From Candidatus Caenarcanales bacterium (lineage in GTDB: Bacteria; Cyanobacteriota; Vampirovibrionia; LMEP-6097): 64,000 nucleotides of DNA. This document shows positions 33,379-43,600 of the stretch, in pieces. The position numbers were made by a program, and so were the translations under genes. The notes beneath the pieces are model-generated. The model ran no database searches, was not told the origin of the DNA, and was given only the letters and a program-made list of their open reading frames with translations. The stretch is taken from the NCBI GenBank assembly GCA_013216135.1, contig JABSOS010000002.1:1-64000 (forward strand), given 5' to 3'. Numbering within the stretch: the first letter of the stretch is position 1; each line of letters opens with the position of its first letter.

Positions 33379-35661
33379 ATGAGCTTCTGTAAAGTACTAG
33401 TTTTGAATAATTCACAAAATTTTAGCAATCTACTAGATAACTCATTGACTTATAAAATCCCAGAGAATTTTGAAGCTGATCTAGCTATTGGAAACTTCGT
33501 TTATGTTCCTATCCTAGACAAGGTTTTCAGTGCTCTGATTATCGATATTGAGGAAGAATATCAAACGAAATTTAAAATTAAAGAAATTATAGATATTATT
33601 GACCCAAGGCTTAAAATCAAATCTGAAATCATTGATTTGATAAGGTTTACATCAGAATATTACTTAGCTAGCTATAGCCAAAGCTTGGATTGTATTATTA
33701 GCTCGACATTAATCCCACAGACAGAAAAGCAGGTAACTGTTCATGAAGAAATAAAAGAGGATATCGAAAATCAAATTAAATCCCTATCTGGTGACTTAAC
33801 AGCAAAAGTCCTTTCTACTCTAGCTAAATGCCGCGGCTCTTCAGCAAAATTTTCTCGTTTAAGAACTTTATTAAAGATTACGACAAAACAACTAAATAAA
33901 GAAATAAATTCTTTAAAAGCAAAAGGCCTTATCAAAATAGATTTTATTCATAAAGATTTTGTTGTTAAAGAGAATAATAAAAATCATTTGCAAAATTATG
34001 ATTCAAAAATGGATTCTAATTTGAATTCTTTAACCCCAGAACAAGGAAATGCTTATCGGCAGATCAATCAGGCTTTAGAAAATGATATAAGGAAGTTTCT
34101 AATCCACGGTGTCACAGGCTCAGGTAAAACAGAAGTTTACTTTCAATTAATCAAAGATGCCTTGGATAAAAACAAAAGCGTAATAATTTTAGTACCAGAA
34201 ATTGCGCTCGCGCCTCAACTAATAGAACGTTTAAAGAAAAAATTCAACGCTGAAGATATACTTGTCTGGCACAGCGCTTTAGAAATAAGTGAAAGACAAC
34301 ATACATTCTTTGAACTATTAAAAGATCAGCCTAAAATAGTTGTAGGAGCTAGATCAGCCGTCTTCACACCTGTAAATAAACTTGGATTAATAATATTAGA
34401 CGAAGAACATGAAAATTCATATAAACAAGATCAACCTGCACCTCGCTACCACACCAGAAAAATAGCAGAGTATAGATGTGAACAGGCAAACGCGACCTTA
34501 GTTTTAGGTTCAGCTACACCTTCACTTGAAACATACTATAAAGCGAACTCAGAAAAACATAGCGACTGGATGCTACTTACACTTAAACAAAGATATAACA
34601 AAAACCCTTTACCTGAAGTAGATCTAATTGATATGAGAGAAGAATTCAATCATGGCAATAAATCAATTTTCTCAAAAAAACTTAAAGAACTTTTACAGAA
34701 TACGCTTGAGAAGAAAGAACAGAGTATTCTGTTTTTAAATAAACGTGGAAACTCAAGCCATGTATTCTGTCGTGACTGTGGTCATATTTATAAGTGCTCA
34801 AAATGTGACGCTAAAATGGTTTACCATTCAGACCAAAGACGTTTAATTTGCCACCTCTGTGGACACGAGGAAGAGCATCCCGAAACTTGCCCTACTTGCT
34901 CTAGCTCTGCTATCAAATACTTTGGTTTAGGAACCCAGAAACTTGAACAGGAAGTAAAAAAAGAGTTCCCGAATGCAAAAGTTAAAAGACTCGATAGCGA
35001 TGTTAACAAAAACAAGAAAAGTTATTTAGAGATTTGGCGTGATTTCAAAAATGGAGACATCGACATGCTTATCGGCACGCAGATGATAGCCAAAGGTCTA
35101 GACAACCCTAATTTAACCTGCGTTGGTGTAGTTGCAGCTGACTCCTGTTTTACACAGTTAGACTATCTTGCAGATGAAAAAGGTTTTCAATTGTTAACAC
35201 AAGTAAGTGGCAGAGCCGGAAGAAAAGATAAAGAAGGGAAAGTAATTTTCCAAAGTTACCAACCTGACAGAGAGGCACTCATTTACGCTCAAGAGCAAAA
35301 CTATGATAAATTCTATGAAAATGAAATAACTAATAGAGAAGACTTCCTATATCCACCTTTTAGTAAATTAGTCAGGTTCATCAGTAGTAGCGAATCTGAA
35401 ACAACAGCTATTAATAATCTAAATCTAATTCACGAAGAACTCTTTTCTGCAAAAGAAAAAGGAAGCTTAGAAATTCAAATTTTAGGACCAAGTCAATGTC
35501 AAATAAATAGAATCAACAATAAATTCCGTTACCATATTTTAGTTAAGCTAAAAGACAAGGATCAAGCTGCGACTAAAGCTATCAAAGATATTTATTTAAA
35601 TCATAAAAATATAAATAAATCTAAGCTTGTCATCGACATTGATTCACTCAGTTTATTCTAA
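33379..35661 (+). CDS. priA: primosomal replication restart helicase PriA
   Basis: 760 aa. It reloads the replisome at stalled forks. Seen: an N-terminal beta-rich fork-binding domain (residues ~1-110), Walker A HGVTGSGKTEVYF, DEEHENSYKQ (Walker B and the aromatic-rich loop), LGSATPSLETY, eight zinc-binding Cys in four CxxC-type pairs (CRDCGH, CSKCDA, CHLCGH, CPTCSS), GTQKLEQEV and GRAGRKDKEG. Length is typical. TATAAT at 33365-33370 predicts a two-base leader before ATG 33379, with no Shine-Dalgarno. Confidence 0.95.
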   Translation: MSFCKVLVLNNSQNFSNLLDNSLTYKIPENFEADLAIGNFVYVPILDKVFSALIIDIEEEYQTKFKIKEIIDIIDPRLKIKSEIIDLIRFTSEYYLASYSQSLDCIISSTLIPQTEKQVTVHEEIKEDIENQIKSLSGDLTAKVLSTLAKCRGSSAKFSRLRTLLKITTKQLNKEINSLKAKGLIKIDFIHKDFVVKENNKNHLQNYDSKMDSNLNSLTPEQGNAYRQINQALENDIRKFLIHGVTGSGKTEVYFQLIKDALDKNKSVIILVPEIALAPQLIERLKKKFNAEDILVWHSALEISERQHTFFELLKDQPKIVVGARSAVFTPVNKLGLIILDEEHENSYKQDQPAPRYHTRKIAEYRCEQANATLVLGSATPSLETYYKANSEKHSDWMLLTLKQRYNKNPLPEVDLIDMREEFNHGNKSIFSKKLKELLQNTLEKKEQSILFLNKRGNSSHVFCRDCGHIYKCSKCDAKMVYHSDQRRLICHLCGHEEEHPETCPTCSSSAIKYFGLGTQKLEQEVKKEFPNAKVKRLDSDVNKNKKSYLEIWRDFKNGDIDMLIGTQMIAKGLDNPNLTCVGVVAADSCFTQLDYLADEKGFQLLTQVSGRAGRKDKEGKVIFQSYQPDREALIYAQEQNYDKFYENEITNREDFLYPPFSKLVRFISSSESETTAINNLNLIHEELFSAKEKGSLEIQILGPSQCQINRINNKFRYHILVKLKDKDQAATKAIKDIYLNHKNINKSKLVIDIDSLSLF

Positions 35662-35688
35662 GCTTTCCAAAGTTCTAGTCAAAGGAAA

Positions 35689-36372
35689 TTAAATCAACTG
35701 CTCTTCACGTTCCCGCTCATTTAAATCAAACAAGCCAACCCGCAAAGCCTTAACTGCAGCTTGAGTTCTATCTTCTACATTAAGTTTGCTTAAAATATTA
35801 CGAACATGAGTTTTAGTCGTAGCCAAACTTATAAAAAGTTCCTTTGATATTTGATCATTACTTCTACCATTGACTATTAACTCTAAAACTTCTGCTTCAC
35901 GAGTAGATAATCCCATATTATTACCAGTATAGGATTCTATTTCAGTTTCAAATAAATTTTGATAGATATCAGTGATTAAGCTGTCAGAATAAGCTCTAAC
36001 CCCACTTACTATACTTAAAATACTTGAATGAATTTTTGCTGAATCAGAATCTTTTTCAATAATACCTTCAATTTTATTTCTAATGTAAGTACAGAAATCC
36101 TCTCTACATAAATCATTTACCAATAAAAGAATTTTAATATTAGGAGACTCCTGACGAAGTAAATTAATAGATTCCATAGGCTTATATAGTGAATTGAAAT
36201 CGATTATTAAAATATCTGGTAACAAGTCACTAGTAATTTGTAATAAATCGTCGAAACTCGCTAAATCTGCAAGTAAATCCAAATCATCATATTTCCCCAA
36301 CGAGCATCTTAATCCCATTCTCATAAGATCATTTAGCTCATATAGTGCTACTCTCACTCTCTTCTTATCCAT
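35689..36372 (-). CDS. NarL/LuxR-type response regulator, atypical receiver
   Basis: 227 aa. C-terminal LuxR-type HTH (LSTREAEVLELIVNGRSNDQI, FISLATTKTHVRNILSKL) is intact, so DNA binding is expected. The receiver keeps the phospho-accepting Asp (DILIIDFNS) and Lys (IIEKDSD) but lacks the normal acidic pair (VALYELND instead of V-x-V-x-D-D) and the usual Thr/Ser (LLLVND), so phosphorylation may be weak or absent. It is cotranscribed with the upstream kinase: ATG 36372 overlaps its end by 8 bases, with GGAG 10 bases upstream inside the kinase gene. Confidence 0.85.
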   Translation of the reverse strand: MDKKRVRVALYELNDLMRMGLRCSLGKYDDLDLLADLASFDDLLQITSDLLPDILIIDFNSLYKPMESINLLRQESPNIKILLLVNDLCREDFCTYIRNKIEGIIEKDSDSAKIHSSILSIVSGVRAYSDSLITDIYQNLFETEIESYTGNNMGLSTREAEVLELIVNGRSNDQISKELFISLATTKTHVRNILSKLNVEDRTQAAVKALRVGLFDLNEREREEQLI

Positions 36373-37537
36373 AATTTATGTTCTCCTTTGAACTGTTATT
36401 CTGTGTTTTTGCTTCACTTTCTACCTGAAGTAAAAAGGCAAACTCGATATTATTAGGACTTGTAGAATTAACCCACAAGGTCCCACCATAATTTTCTATA
36501 ATTCTTTTAATTAAATAAAGAGAGAATGAACTCTCATAATTTTTCAAATACGGACTAATAAAATTATTTTTAGAATTACTATCTAGCTTTTGCTTAGACT
36601 TAGCGAGTAGCTTTACTTGAATAAACTTTTTATCAAGCATTTTAATATCTATATCTATCAAACCATTTTCTTTAAGAAAACTAATACAATTCATCATTAA
36701 GCTAGTGATAACTCTTTGAATTTCATTGTAGTTAAACCTTACATATATAGAGTTATCGATATTTAGTAAATTTATAGTTATATTAGAAGATAGACTAACC
36801 ACTTCAATATTTTTCAAACACTTATATAAAACTTCAGCTATAGAATGGCATTCAATTGCTTTTTTTGAACTATAAACATCATACTTTAAGACAGAAAGCA
36901 TGCTATTAACCAGGTCTAAAGACTCATTATGAGAGTGATAGAGCTTTTCTAAGAGGTTTTTATTCTGAATAGCAGAATTGGAATCAGTTATTAGATTCTC
37001 TAGATTAATTTTAGTAGCTGTTAAAGGTGTTTTTAAGTCATGAACAAAAGAGCAGAGCAGGTCTTGAACATCACTAAAATCCTTTTTCAATCCCTCAATA
37101 GGCTTAGCTTTAAATAAAAAACCGATAACTTTATCATTTGAACTTATATGCATGAAATCAAAGCTCAAATTATGGTAATCACTGATATTGTGCTTGACTG
37201 TAATCTTTACATCTTCAAACGAATAAGAGAGAGATGAGGACATCACTATTTTCTCAATAAACGCCGCAAAATCATATTCTTCAGCTTCAAACAGAATCTT
37301 TGTTCTTCTTTGAAGAAATAGTTTTGCGGGCGAATTATTATATAAAACAGATAAATTAGTATCTAAGACTAATACTAAATCTGTAAGCCTTTTGATAAAA
37401 GGTTTTAGTAAATTTACACAATCAACTATACTTTTTTCTTCTGTAAAATTTAAAAAGTAATCTGAAACTAATGTTGTTCGCTTGACACGACTTACATCAG
37501 ATATTTCATCATTAATCTCTTCTATAAAATTAATCAT
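36365..37537 (-). CDS. degenerate histidine kinase
   Basis: 390 aa, no transmembrane segment. The dimerisation/phospho-acceptor helix is clear (SFVHDLKTPLTATKINLENL with the His). The ATP-binding domain is recognisable by its N-box (VITSLMMNCISFLKENG) and end (YLIKRIIENYGGTLWV), but the glycine-rich G1 and G2 boxes are missing (LKNYESSFSLYL in place of GxGLGL), so ATP binding is doubtful. It could be a phospho-relay partner, a pseudokinase or a phosphatase. Its N-terminal ~180 residues include a PAS-like region. Operon with the following atypical response regulator. Confidence 0.8.
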   Translation of the reverse strand: MINFIEEINDEISDVSRVKRTTLVSDYFLNFTEEKSIVDCVNLLKPFIKRLTDLVLVLDTNLSVLYNNSPAKLFLQRRTKILFEAEEYDFAAFIEKIVMSSSLSYSFEDVKITVKHNISDYHNLSFDFMHISSNDKVIGFLFKAKPIEGLKKDFSDVQDLLCSFVHDLKTPLTATKINLENLITDSNSAIQNKNLLEKLYHSHNESLDLVNSMLSVLKYDVYSSKKAIECHSIAEVLYKCLKNIEVVSLSSNITINLLNIDNSIYVRFNYNEIQRVITSLMMNCISFLKENGLIDIDIKMLDKKFIQVKLLAKSKQKLDSNSKNNFISPYLKNYESSFSLYLIKRIIENYGGTLWVNSTSPNNIEFAFLLQVESEAKTQNNSSKENINYG

Positions 37538-37835
37538 TTATACACAACCAGATTATTTACACAAATCAAATATTAACAGAAAATAAAATTAAAGACTTGA
37601 TCTTTCTGATCTTCTCTTGAACAGCTTGTATACTAAATAACACACAAATAGTGACATAAACTTCCTCCTATTAATTAAACCAACTTGATATTAATTCTAC
37701 AAAAACATTAATAAAATTGAAAATCAGCCAATAGTATATAACTCCCTAAAGCTTTAATTAATTGGATCATTTGCAGAGAAAACCATTCAAAAGAATGATC
37801 AAAACAACATGAATTATTGCTAAATTATATAGTGA

Positions 37836-37933
37836 GCAATGGAGCTACGAACCTAATATTAAGGTTTTGGATATGTTACTCAGGATTTGGAAGGCACGTT
37901 ATTGATAGAGATAAATCATACGTAGCTCCTTGC
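37836..37933 (+). ncRNA. candidate structured non-coding RNA
   Basis: A long closing helix: GCAATGGAGCTACG (37836-37849) pairs with CGTAGCTCCTTGC (37921-37933), 13 base pairs with one bulged T. Inside is a further stem AACCT/AGGTT (37850-37854 and 37862-37866) and an apical region with CAGG and GGAAGG. A TATATA-like box at about 37826-37831 could start transcription near 37838. The rest of the 37538-37981 gap shows nothing else. It resembles signal recognition particle RNA in size and in CAGG...GGAAGG, but the universally conserved AGCAGC is absent, so no family is assigned. Confidence 0.5.
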
Positions 37934-37981
37934 ACCGTTCTTGTATATACAAATAATCAAAAAAATGTTATATTTGTCTAA

Positions 37982-39049
37982 GTGACTGATATAAAAACTA
38001 AATTAAATATCTTTGGTCAAAATCTTGATGAAATCACTGATCTTATTGTCTCACTAGGACATAGTAAGTTTAGAGCAAAGCAAATTTTCAATTGGATCTA
38101 CTTAAAGTCAGCTAAAAGCTTTCTTGAAATGTCTGACTTACCTAAAAACCTTCAAGAAGAACTAGAAGAAAATTACAGAATAGGTAGCCTTGCATTAATA
38201 GAAAGACAAGAAAGTTCAGACGGCACTAAGAAGTATCTCTTTGCATTAGAAGATGGAAGCTTAGTTGAATCAGTTTTAATGTGTTTTGAGGGAACAGAAA
38301 GACTTACAGCATGTATTAGTTCACAAATTGGTTGTGCTGTTAAATGTCCATTTTGCTCCACCGGAACCTTAGGTTTCAAAAAAAATCTAAGAGATGATGA
38401 AATCTTAGAACAAGTTCAATTTATCCAAAACCTTGAACAGGAAAGAATCTCAAATATAGTCTTTATGGGACAAGGTGAACCTTTAAACAACTATGACTCT
38501 GTAGTTAGTGCTACTCAGAAGCTTAGACAGCTCATAGGTATAGGTGCAAGACACATAACTATTTCCACAAGTGGTGTGATTCCACAAATAGAAAAATTAG
38601 CTGACGAAAAAATTCAACTAACTTTAGCTTTATCTCTTCATGACCCAGACGATGATGACAGAGACTTATTAGTTCCTATAAACAAAAAATGGAAAATCGC
38701 TCCGCTAATAGACTCTATGAAACGCTATGTAAACTCTACAAATCGAAGAGTAACCATAGAATACGTTCTTCTAAAAGATTTAAATGATAGTGATGAAAAA
38801 GCAAAAAGACTAGGTCAACTAGTCTCAAACCTCCACTGTAATATAAACCTCATCCCTTATAACCAAAGCTGTTCTGATACTATATTCCTGCGTCCAGATG
38901 ATAGTAGAATTAACAAGTTTGCTGAATTAGTAAAACAGCATAGTAAAGGGAAAACAGTAACTGTAAGGCAGGAAAAAGGACACGATATAAAAGCTGCCTG
39001 CGGGCAGCTAGAATCATCCTATAGAGAAGCTGTTCAAAGTTCTTCTTAA
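37982..39049 (+). CDS. rlmN: dual-specificity RNA methyltransferase RlmN
   Basis: 355 aa. It methylates C2 of A2503 in 23S rRNA and A37 in some tRNAs by radical SAM chemistry. Seen: the CxxxCxxC motif (Cys118, Cys122, Cys125 in IGCAVKCPFCSTG), RHITISTSGV, LTLALSLHDP and the second catalytic Cys340 in KAACGQL. Length typical. GTG start at 37982: TATATT (37969-37974) with an upstream TG places +1 one base before it, with no Shine-Dalgarno. A weak hairpin at the stop codon may terminate transcription. Confidence 0.95.
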   Translation: MTDIKTKLNIFGQNLDEITDLIVSLGHSKFRAKQIFNWIYLKSAKSFLEMSDLPKNLQEELEENYRIGSLALIERQESSDGTKKYLFALEDGSLVESVLMCFEGTERLTACISSQIGCAVKCPFCSTGTLGFKKNLRDDEILEQVQFIQNLEQERISNIVFMGQGEPLNNYDSVVSATQKLRQLIGIGARHITISTSGVIPQIEKLADEKIQLTLALSLHDPDDDDRDLLVPINKKWKIAPLIDSMKRYVNSTNRRVTIEYVLLKDLNDSDEKAKRLGQLVSNLHCNINLIPYNQSCSDTIFLRPDDSRINKFAELVKQHSKGKTVTVRQEKGHDIKAACGQLESSYREAVQSSS

Positions 39050-39064
39050 GCAGCTTTGCTGCTT
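39048..39064 (+). terminator. weak hairpin at rlmN stop codon
   Basis: AAGCAGC-TTT-GCTGCTT, a 7-bp stem overlapping the TAA, followed by only one or two T. A possible terminator; strength doubtful. Confidence 0.4.
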
Positions 39065-39115
39065 TAACCCATACCAAACAGATTATGCTTCAAAACTTTG
39101 TTTTTCAGCAAATCC

Positions 39116-40582
39116 TTAAAGCTGTAGTAAGACCTGCATTAATTCATCTGCAACAGTTACAACCCTTGCACTTCCCTGCAAGCCTCTTTGATACGCAATC
39201 ATCTTAGTTAACTGATTACCAACATCTACATTTGAGAATTCAAGAGTACTTGAAATTACTCTTGTAGAGTCTAATCTTAGATTAGGATTTGAACTAGGAC
39301 CACCGATAACTTGTAAACTTGCAGGTCCCGAATTTGCTGAAGTATGGTACTGTCCGTTACCAGTATTAACTAAGGCTTCTAAGTTATTAAAATTAGAAAG
39401 TAAAAGTTTACCAATTGCCATTCTTCCACCTGAAGCGCTTTTACCTTCTATCTCTAAAGTGCCATCGATACCAATAGCATATTTAGACAAAGAGATTTCA
39501 CTAGTAGGGTCTGGTGAGTAGAAAATAGGTGGCATTCTCATCGGAGCCAAAAGGTTACTCATATCATTTGCTGTAATATAAGGTAAATCATCATTTGCTA
39601 AAGTAACACTGTTACCAACTTGTGTCGTGGTAGAGTTTTCAGCAGAATCAAAGCTTAAAGAACTTCCTAAGCTTAAGTCTTTATCATAGATAAAGCCAGT
39701 TAAAATTTCATCTAACTTATTAACCTCAGGTTTAACCCTCATTCGCAATTGAAGCAATTGACCATTTTGATTTTTAAGTTCAAAAGTTTGGACTTTATTC
39801 TCAAAAGCAATATTTGTATCAACTGAAACAGTAAAAGTATCTAATGGTGGCTCTATATCACCACTGGTTTCAGTAAAAGTCATATTCATAAAGTCACCAT
39901 CAAAGCTAAAATCTAAATCTCCATCAGAAATAGAAACAGACTTATCAAGAAAACCAGATCTGACACTTAACTCAGCAATTTTACTAACATCAATATCAGC
40001 TGAACCTATACTGTTTATTGAAAAAGATGGAGTTAATTGCTGCTCAATAGAAGATCCAATATCTTGTTCGGTTATATAGTTAACAGTAGTGTAAGCAGGA
40101 GAGTTAATAGATTTCATCTCTTCTGTAGATTCGTTATAAAACATAACTCCCATAACGAATTTCCCCTGATCATTAACTATATTTCCCTCAGCATCAACAG
40201 AAAAGTTACCATCTCTCGTATAAACCAAATCCTGAACCTGTCCATTTACAATATCACCAGTATCACTTAAAGCAAAAAAACCTTCACCTTCTAGAGCAAG
40301 CTTAGACTGCTCACGAACGTTTCTTAAACTACCTTGCTCAAAATTAGTGCTTATATTAGCAGCTGAAACACCAGTACCTAAAATTTTAGGATTGGTAGAT
40401 CCAAGTCTACTATTGGCTCCAGAACCAGATGATAAAGTGTTTGTAATAGAAGATTCAAATCCAACATAAGACTTTTTGAATGCAATCGAATTTACATTAG
40501 CAATATTATTAGTAGTAGTATTAATTGCAGTTTGATGTGCATTAATACCTTTCCTACCAATAAATAATGAGTTAAAAGTCAT
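39116..40582 (-). CDS. flgE: flagellar hook protein FlgE
   Basis: 488 aa. The N-terminal rod/hook signature is present (LFIGRKGINAHQTAINTTTN then NIANVNSIAFKKSYVGFESS), as is the C-terminal one (LEFSNVDVGNQLTKMIAYQR then GLQGSARVVTVADELMQ). The central region is the extended, variable hook domain. Known: subunit of the flexible hook joining the rod to the filament, exported by the flagellar type III system. 109 bases separate it from the divergent gltB. No Shine-Dalgarno was clear. Confidence 0.93.
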   Translation of the reverse strand: MTFNSLFIGRKGINAHQTAINTTTNNIANVNSIAFKKSYVGFESSITNTLSSGSGANSRLGSTNPKILGTGVSAANISTNFEQGSLRNVREQSKLALEGEGFFALSDTGDIVNGQVQDLVYTRDGNFSVDAEGNIVNDQGKFVMGVMFYNESTEEMKSINSPAYTTVNYITEQDIGSSIEQQLTPSFSINSIGSADIDVSKIAELSVRSGFLDKSVSISDGDLDFSFDGDFMNMTFTETSGDIEPPLDTFTVSVDTNIAFENKVQTFELKNQNGQLLQLRMRVKPEVNKLDEILTGFIYDKDLSLGSSLSFDSAENSTTTQVGNSVTLANDDLPYITANDMSNLLAPMRMPPIFYSPDPTSEISLSKYAIGIDGTLEIEGKSASGGRMAIGKLLLSNFNNLEALVNTGNGQYHTSANSGPASLQVIGGPSSNPNLRLDSTRVISSTLEFSNVDVGNQLTKMIAYQRGLQGSARVVTVADELMQVLLQL

Positions 40583-40690
40583 TACTTAGTTTATTCACAC
40601 TAGAGTGTAAGAACACCATAAGTTAAAGAGAGGATTTCAGTGCTTGATACTAGGGAATTTATATGATAGCTTTGAAGTATATACTCTTAG

Positions 40691-43600
40691 ATGCAAACTT
40701 TAAAGTCTAAATTCCAAGATAGTTGTGGTTTTGCTATGCTAGCAAATCTTGATGGTATTGCATCAGAAGAAATTATACAAAAATCAATCCAAGGTTTAGA
40801 TAAACTTTCACATCGAGGAACAGTTGCAGCTGATGGTAAAAGCTCTGATGGCTGTGGCATTCTATTTAAGATTGAAAAGGAATCTGTCCTTAATTTAATT
40901 AATACTGAAAATATAGTTATTCCTAATCAATTTGCAATTGCCGTTCTCTATTTAAGTCCAGATCAAGAAAAATACGATAAATCGCTTAATATCTTCAATC
41001 AAGAATTAGAGAAAAAAAACATGGGAATTTTCTCGATAAGAGAAGTACCGATTAAACCAGAATACTGTGGGCATAGAGCATTAAAAGACTTACCTAGAAT
41101 AATTCAAGTATTTGTTAATCTCGATTTTTTAGAAATAAAAGATGAGCTTAAGCTTAATTTAGAATTATTAAAAGTTAGAAAACAAGTAGAACAGTGCCAT
41201 AGAGAAGAATCATCACTTGAGAATTTCTACTGTGCAAGTTTTTCAACATACTGCATCTCTTATAAAGCTCTAGTTACAACAGAAAACTTAGCAAACTTTT
41301 ATCCAGATTTAAAAGAATCAAAATTGAAGAGTTCCATATGTCTTTTCCACCAAAGATTCTCAACAAACACTCATCCAGAATGGAAGCTAGCTCAACCTTT
41401 CAGAATGCTAGCTCACAATGGTGAAATAAATACTATAGATGGAAATCGAAGCTGGTCCTTAACTAGAAATAAAGAGTTATTAAATGAAGATTTACAAGAA
41501 CTTGCTGAGATACGAGAACTAATTAACCAAAGTGGTTCAGATTCAATGAGCCTCGATAATCTTTTAGAGCTTTTAAACCTAGGAGGTATAGATTTAAATA
41601 CAGCTATCAAACTATTGATGCCACCTTCTTATCAAAAAAACCCAAGCTATAACCAAGAACTAAAAAGCATGTATGAGTATTACTCACACTTTATGGAAGC
41701 TTGGGATGGTCCTGCTGCAATAGTAGCTTTTAATAATTCAGAGGCAATATGTAGCTTAGATAGAAATGGCTTAAGACCAGCAAGATACTGCATCACTAAT
41801 AAAAATGAATTTTTAATTGGTTCTGAAATAGGCATCATAGATTATGAACTTGAAGATATTATTGAGCACGGGAAGTTAAACCCAGGTGAAACGATATCAC
41901 TTGAGTTTGATACTAAAAGAATTACTAATAATAAAGAAATCGAAAGAAAGCTTTCTCACAAACATAATTACCACAAATTAATAGAAGAAGGGACAAAGCA
42001 AATCGTATCTCCACTTAAAATTCAATTTGAAGATGACTTTGCTCTTGAAAAAAATATATTTGAAAACATCAAAACATACTATAAATATTTTCAAATCAGT
42101 TTAGAAGAAATTAAAAATACTTTCCCACCACTTGCAAATAATTCAAATGAAGCAATATCCTCTATGGGAGATGACGCTAGCCTGGCTGCTCTTTCATCAA
42201 AGAAAAGAAATCTTTTTGATTACTTCAGACAAAGATTTGCTCAAGTAACAAACCCTGCAATAGATTCAATCAGAGAAAAAAATGTAATGAGTTTAGAAAC
42301 CTTTATAGGACCTGCTCAGAATATATTTTCAGACTTTGGGAAAATGCAAGAAAGATTAAAATTAAAAACTCCTGTTTTAGACCAAAGAAAATTACAAGAA
42401 ATTATTCAACTTAAGCAAGATAAAATTTGCAAACAAGATCTTAATATCCACATGGACCAAGGCTTACATGAAAGTATTGAGAAATTAAAGAACCTTGTTC
42501 TTGACCAAGTTACCTCTGGAAAAGAATTAATAATATTAAGTGATGCTGGGATTAAAGACAGACACTATCTACTTCACCCATTACTTGCACTTACAAGTGT
42601 AAACTACTTTCTAACTGAAAAAGGCTTACGTTCAAAAGTTAATATCATTCTAGAAACAGCTCACGCAAGAGACCCACATCATTTTGCAGTTTTTATAGCA
42701 TTTGGTGCAACAGCAGTTTATCCTTACCTTAGTTATCAAATAATCAGAAAAATCAATGCAGATATAAGCTCCCAAGAAATTGAACATAAAATGCATAACT
42801 ATCAATATGGCATTGAGCAAGGCTTATTAAAAATCATGTCTAAGATGGGAATTTCTATTATTAAAAGTTATAGAGGTTCAGCATTATTTGATATTTTTGG
42901 TTTAGGTGAAGATTTCACTGAAAACATCTTTATAAAAAACTCTTCACTTATAAATGGGATGAGCATTAAAGATTACGAAGAAGAAATGAAAAGCGTTTCT
43001 TCATTTGCCTGGAATAAAAATAATGAGGTGGAAATCCCTGGAATTATAAAATACCGAAAAGATGGTGAGAGTCACGCTTATGTCCCAGAACAAGTAAATT
43101 TACTTCAAGAAGCAGTTAGAGAAAACTCAGCAGAAAAATACAATGAATACAAAGAACTAGTAAATAAACGAAATATCATTTCATTAAGAGACTTACTAGA
43201 ACTTGCTCACAATAGAGAACCTATTTCTATAGATGAAGTGGAAGAAGTAAGTGAAATAGTTAAACGCTTCACAGTATCAGCCATGTCACTAGGAGCAATC
43301 TCACCAGAAGCGCACGAAGCGATATCAGAAGCAATGAATGAAATCAATGCTAGATCGAATTCAGGTGAAGGTGGTGAAGATAAATCCAGATACAATACAA
43401 TTAAAAATTCTAAAATTAAACAAGTTGCATCTGGTAGATTTGGAGTAGATGCAGAGTATTTAATTAGCGCTGAAGCAATTCAAATAAAAATTGCCCAAGG
43501 CGCAAAACCAGGTGAAGGTGGTCAACTTCCAGGTTTTAAAGTTAATGAATTAATAGCAAAGCTTAGATGCACAAAAGAAGGAACCACATTAATTTCACCA

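Noticed and set aside
37836-37933. Small signal recognition particle RNA
   Set aside because: CAGG and GGAAGG occur at a suitable place, but the near-universal AGCAGC segment and a good tetraloop stem are missing.
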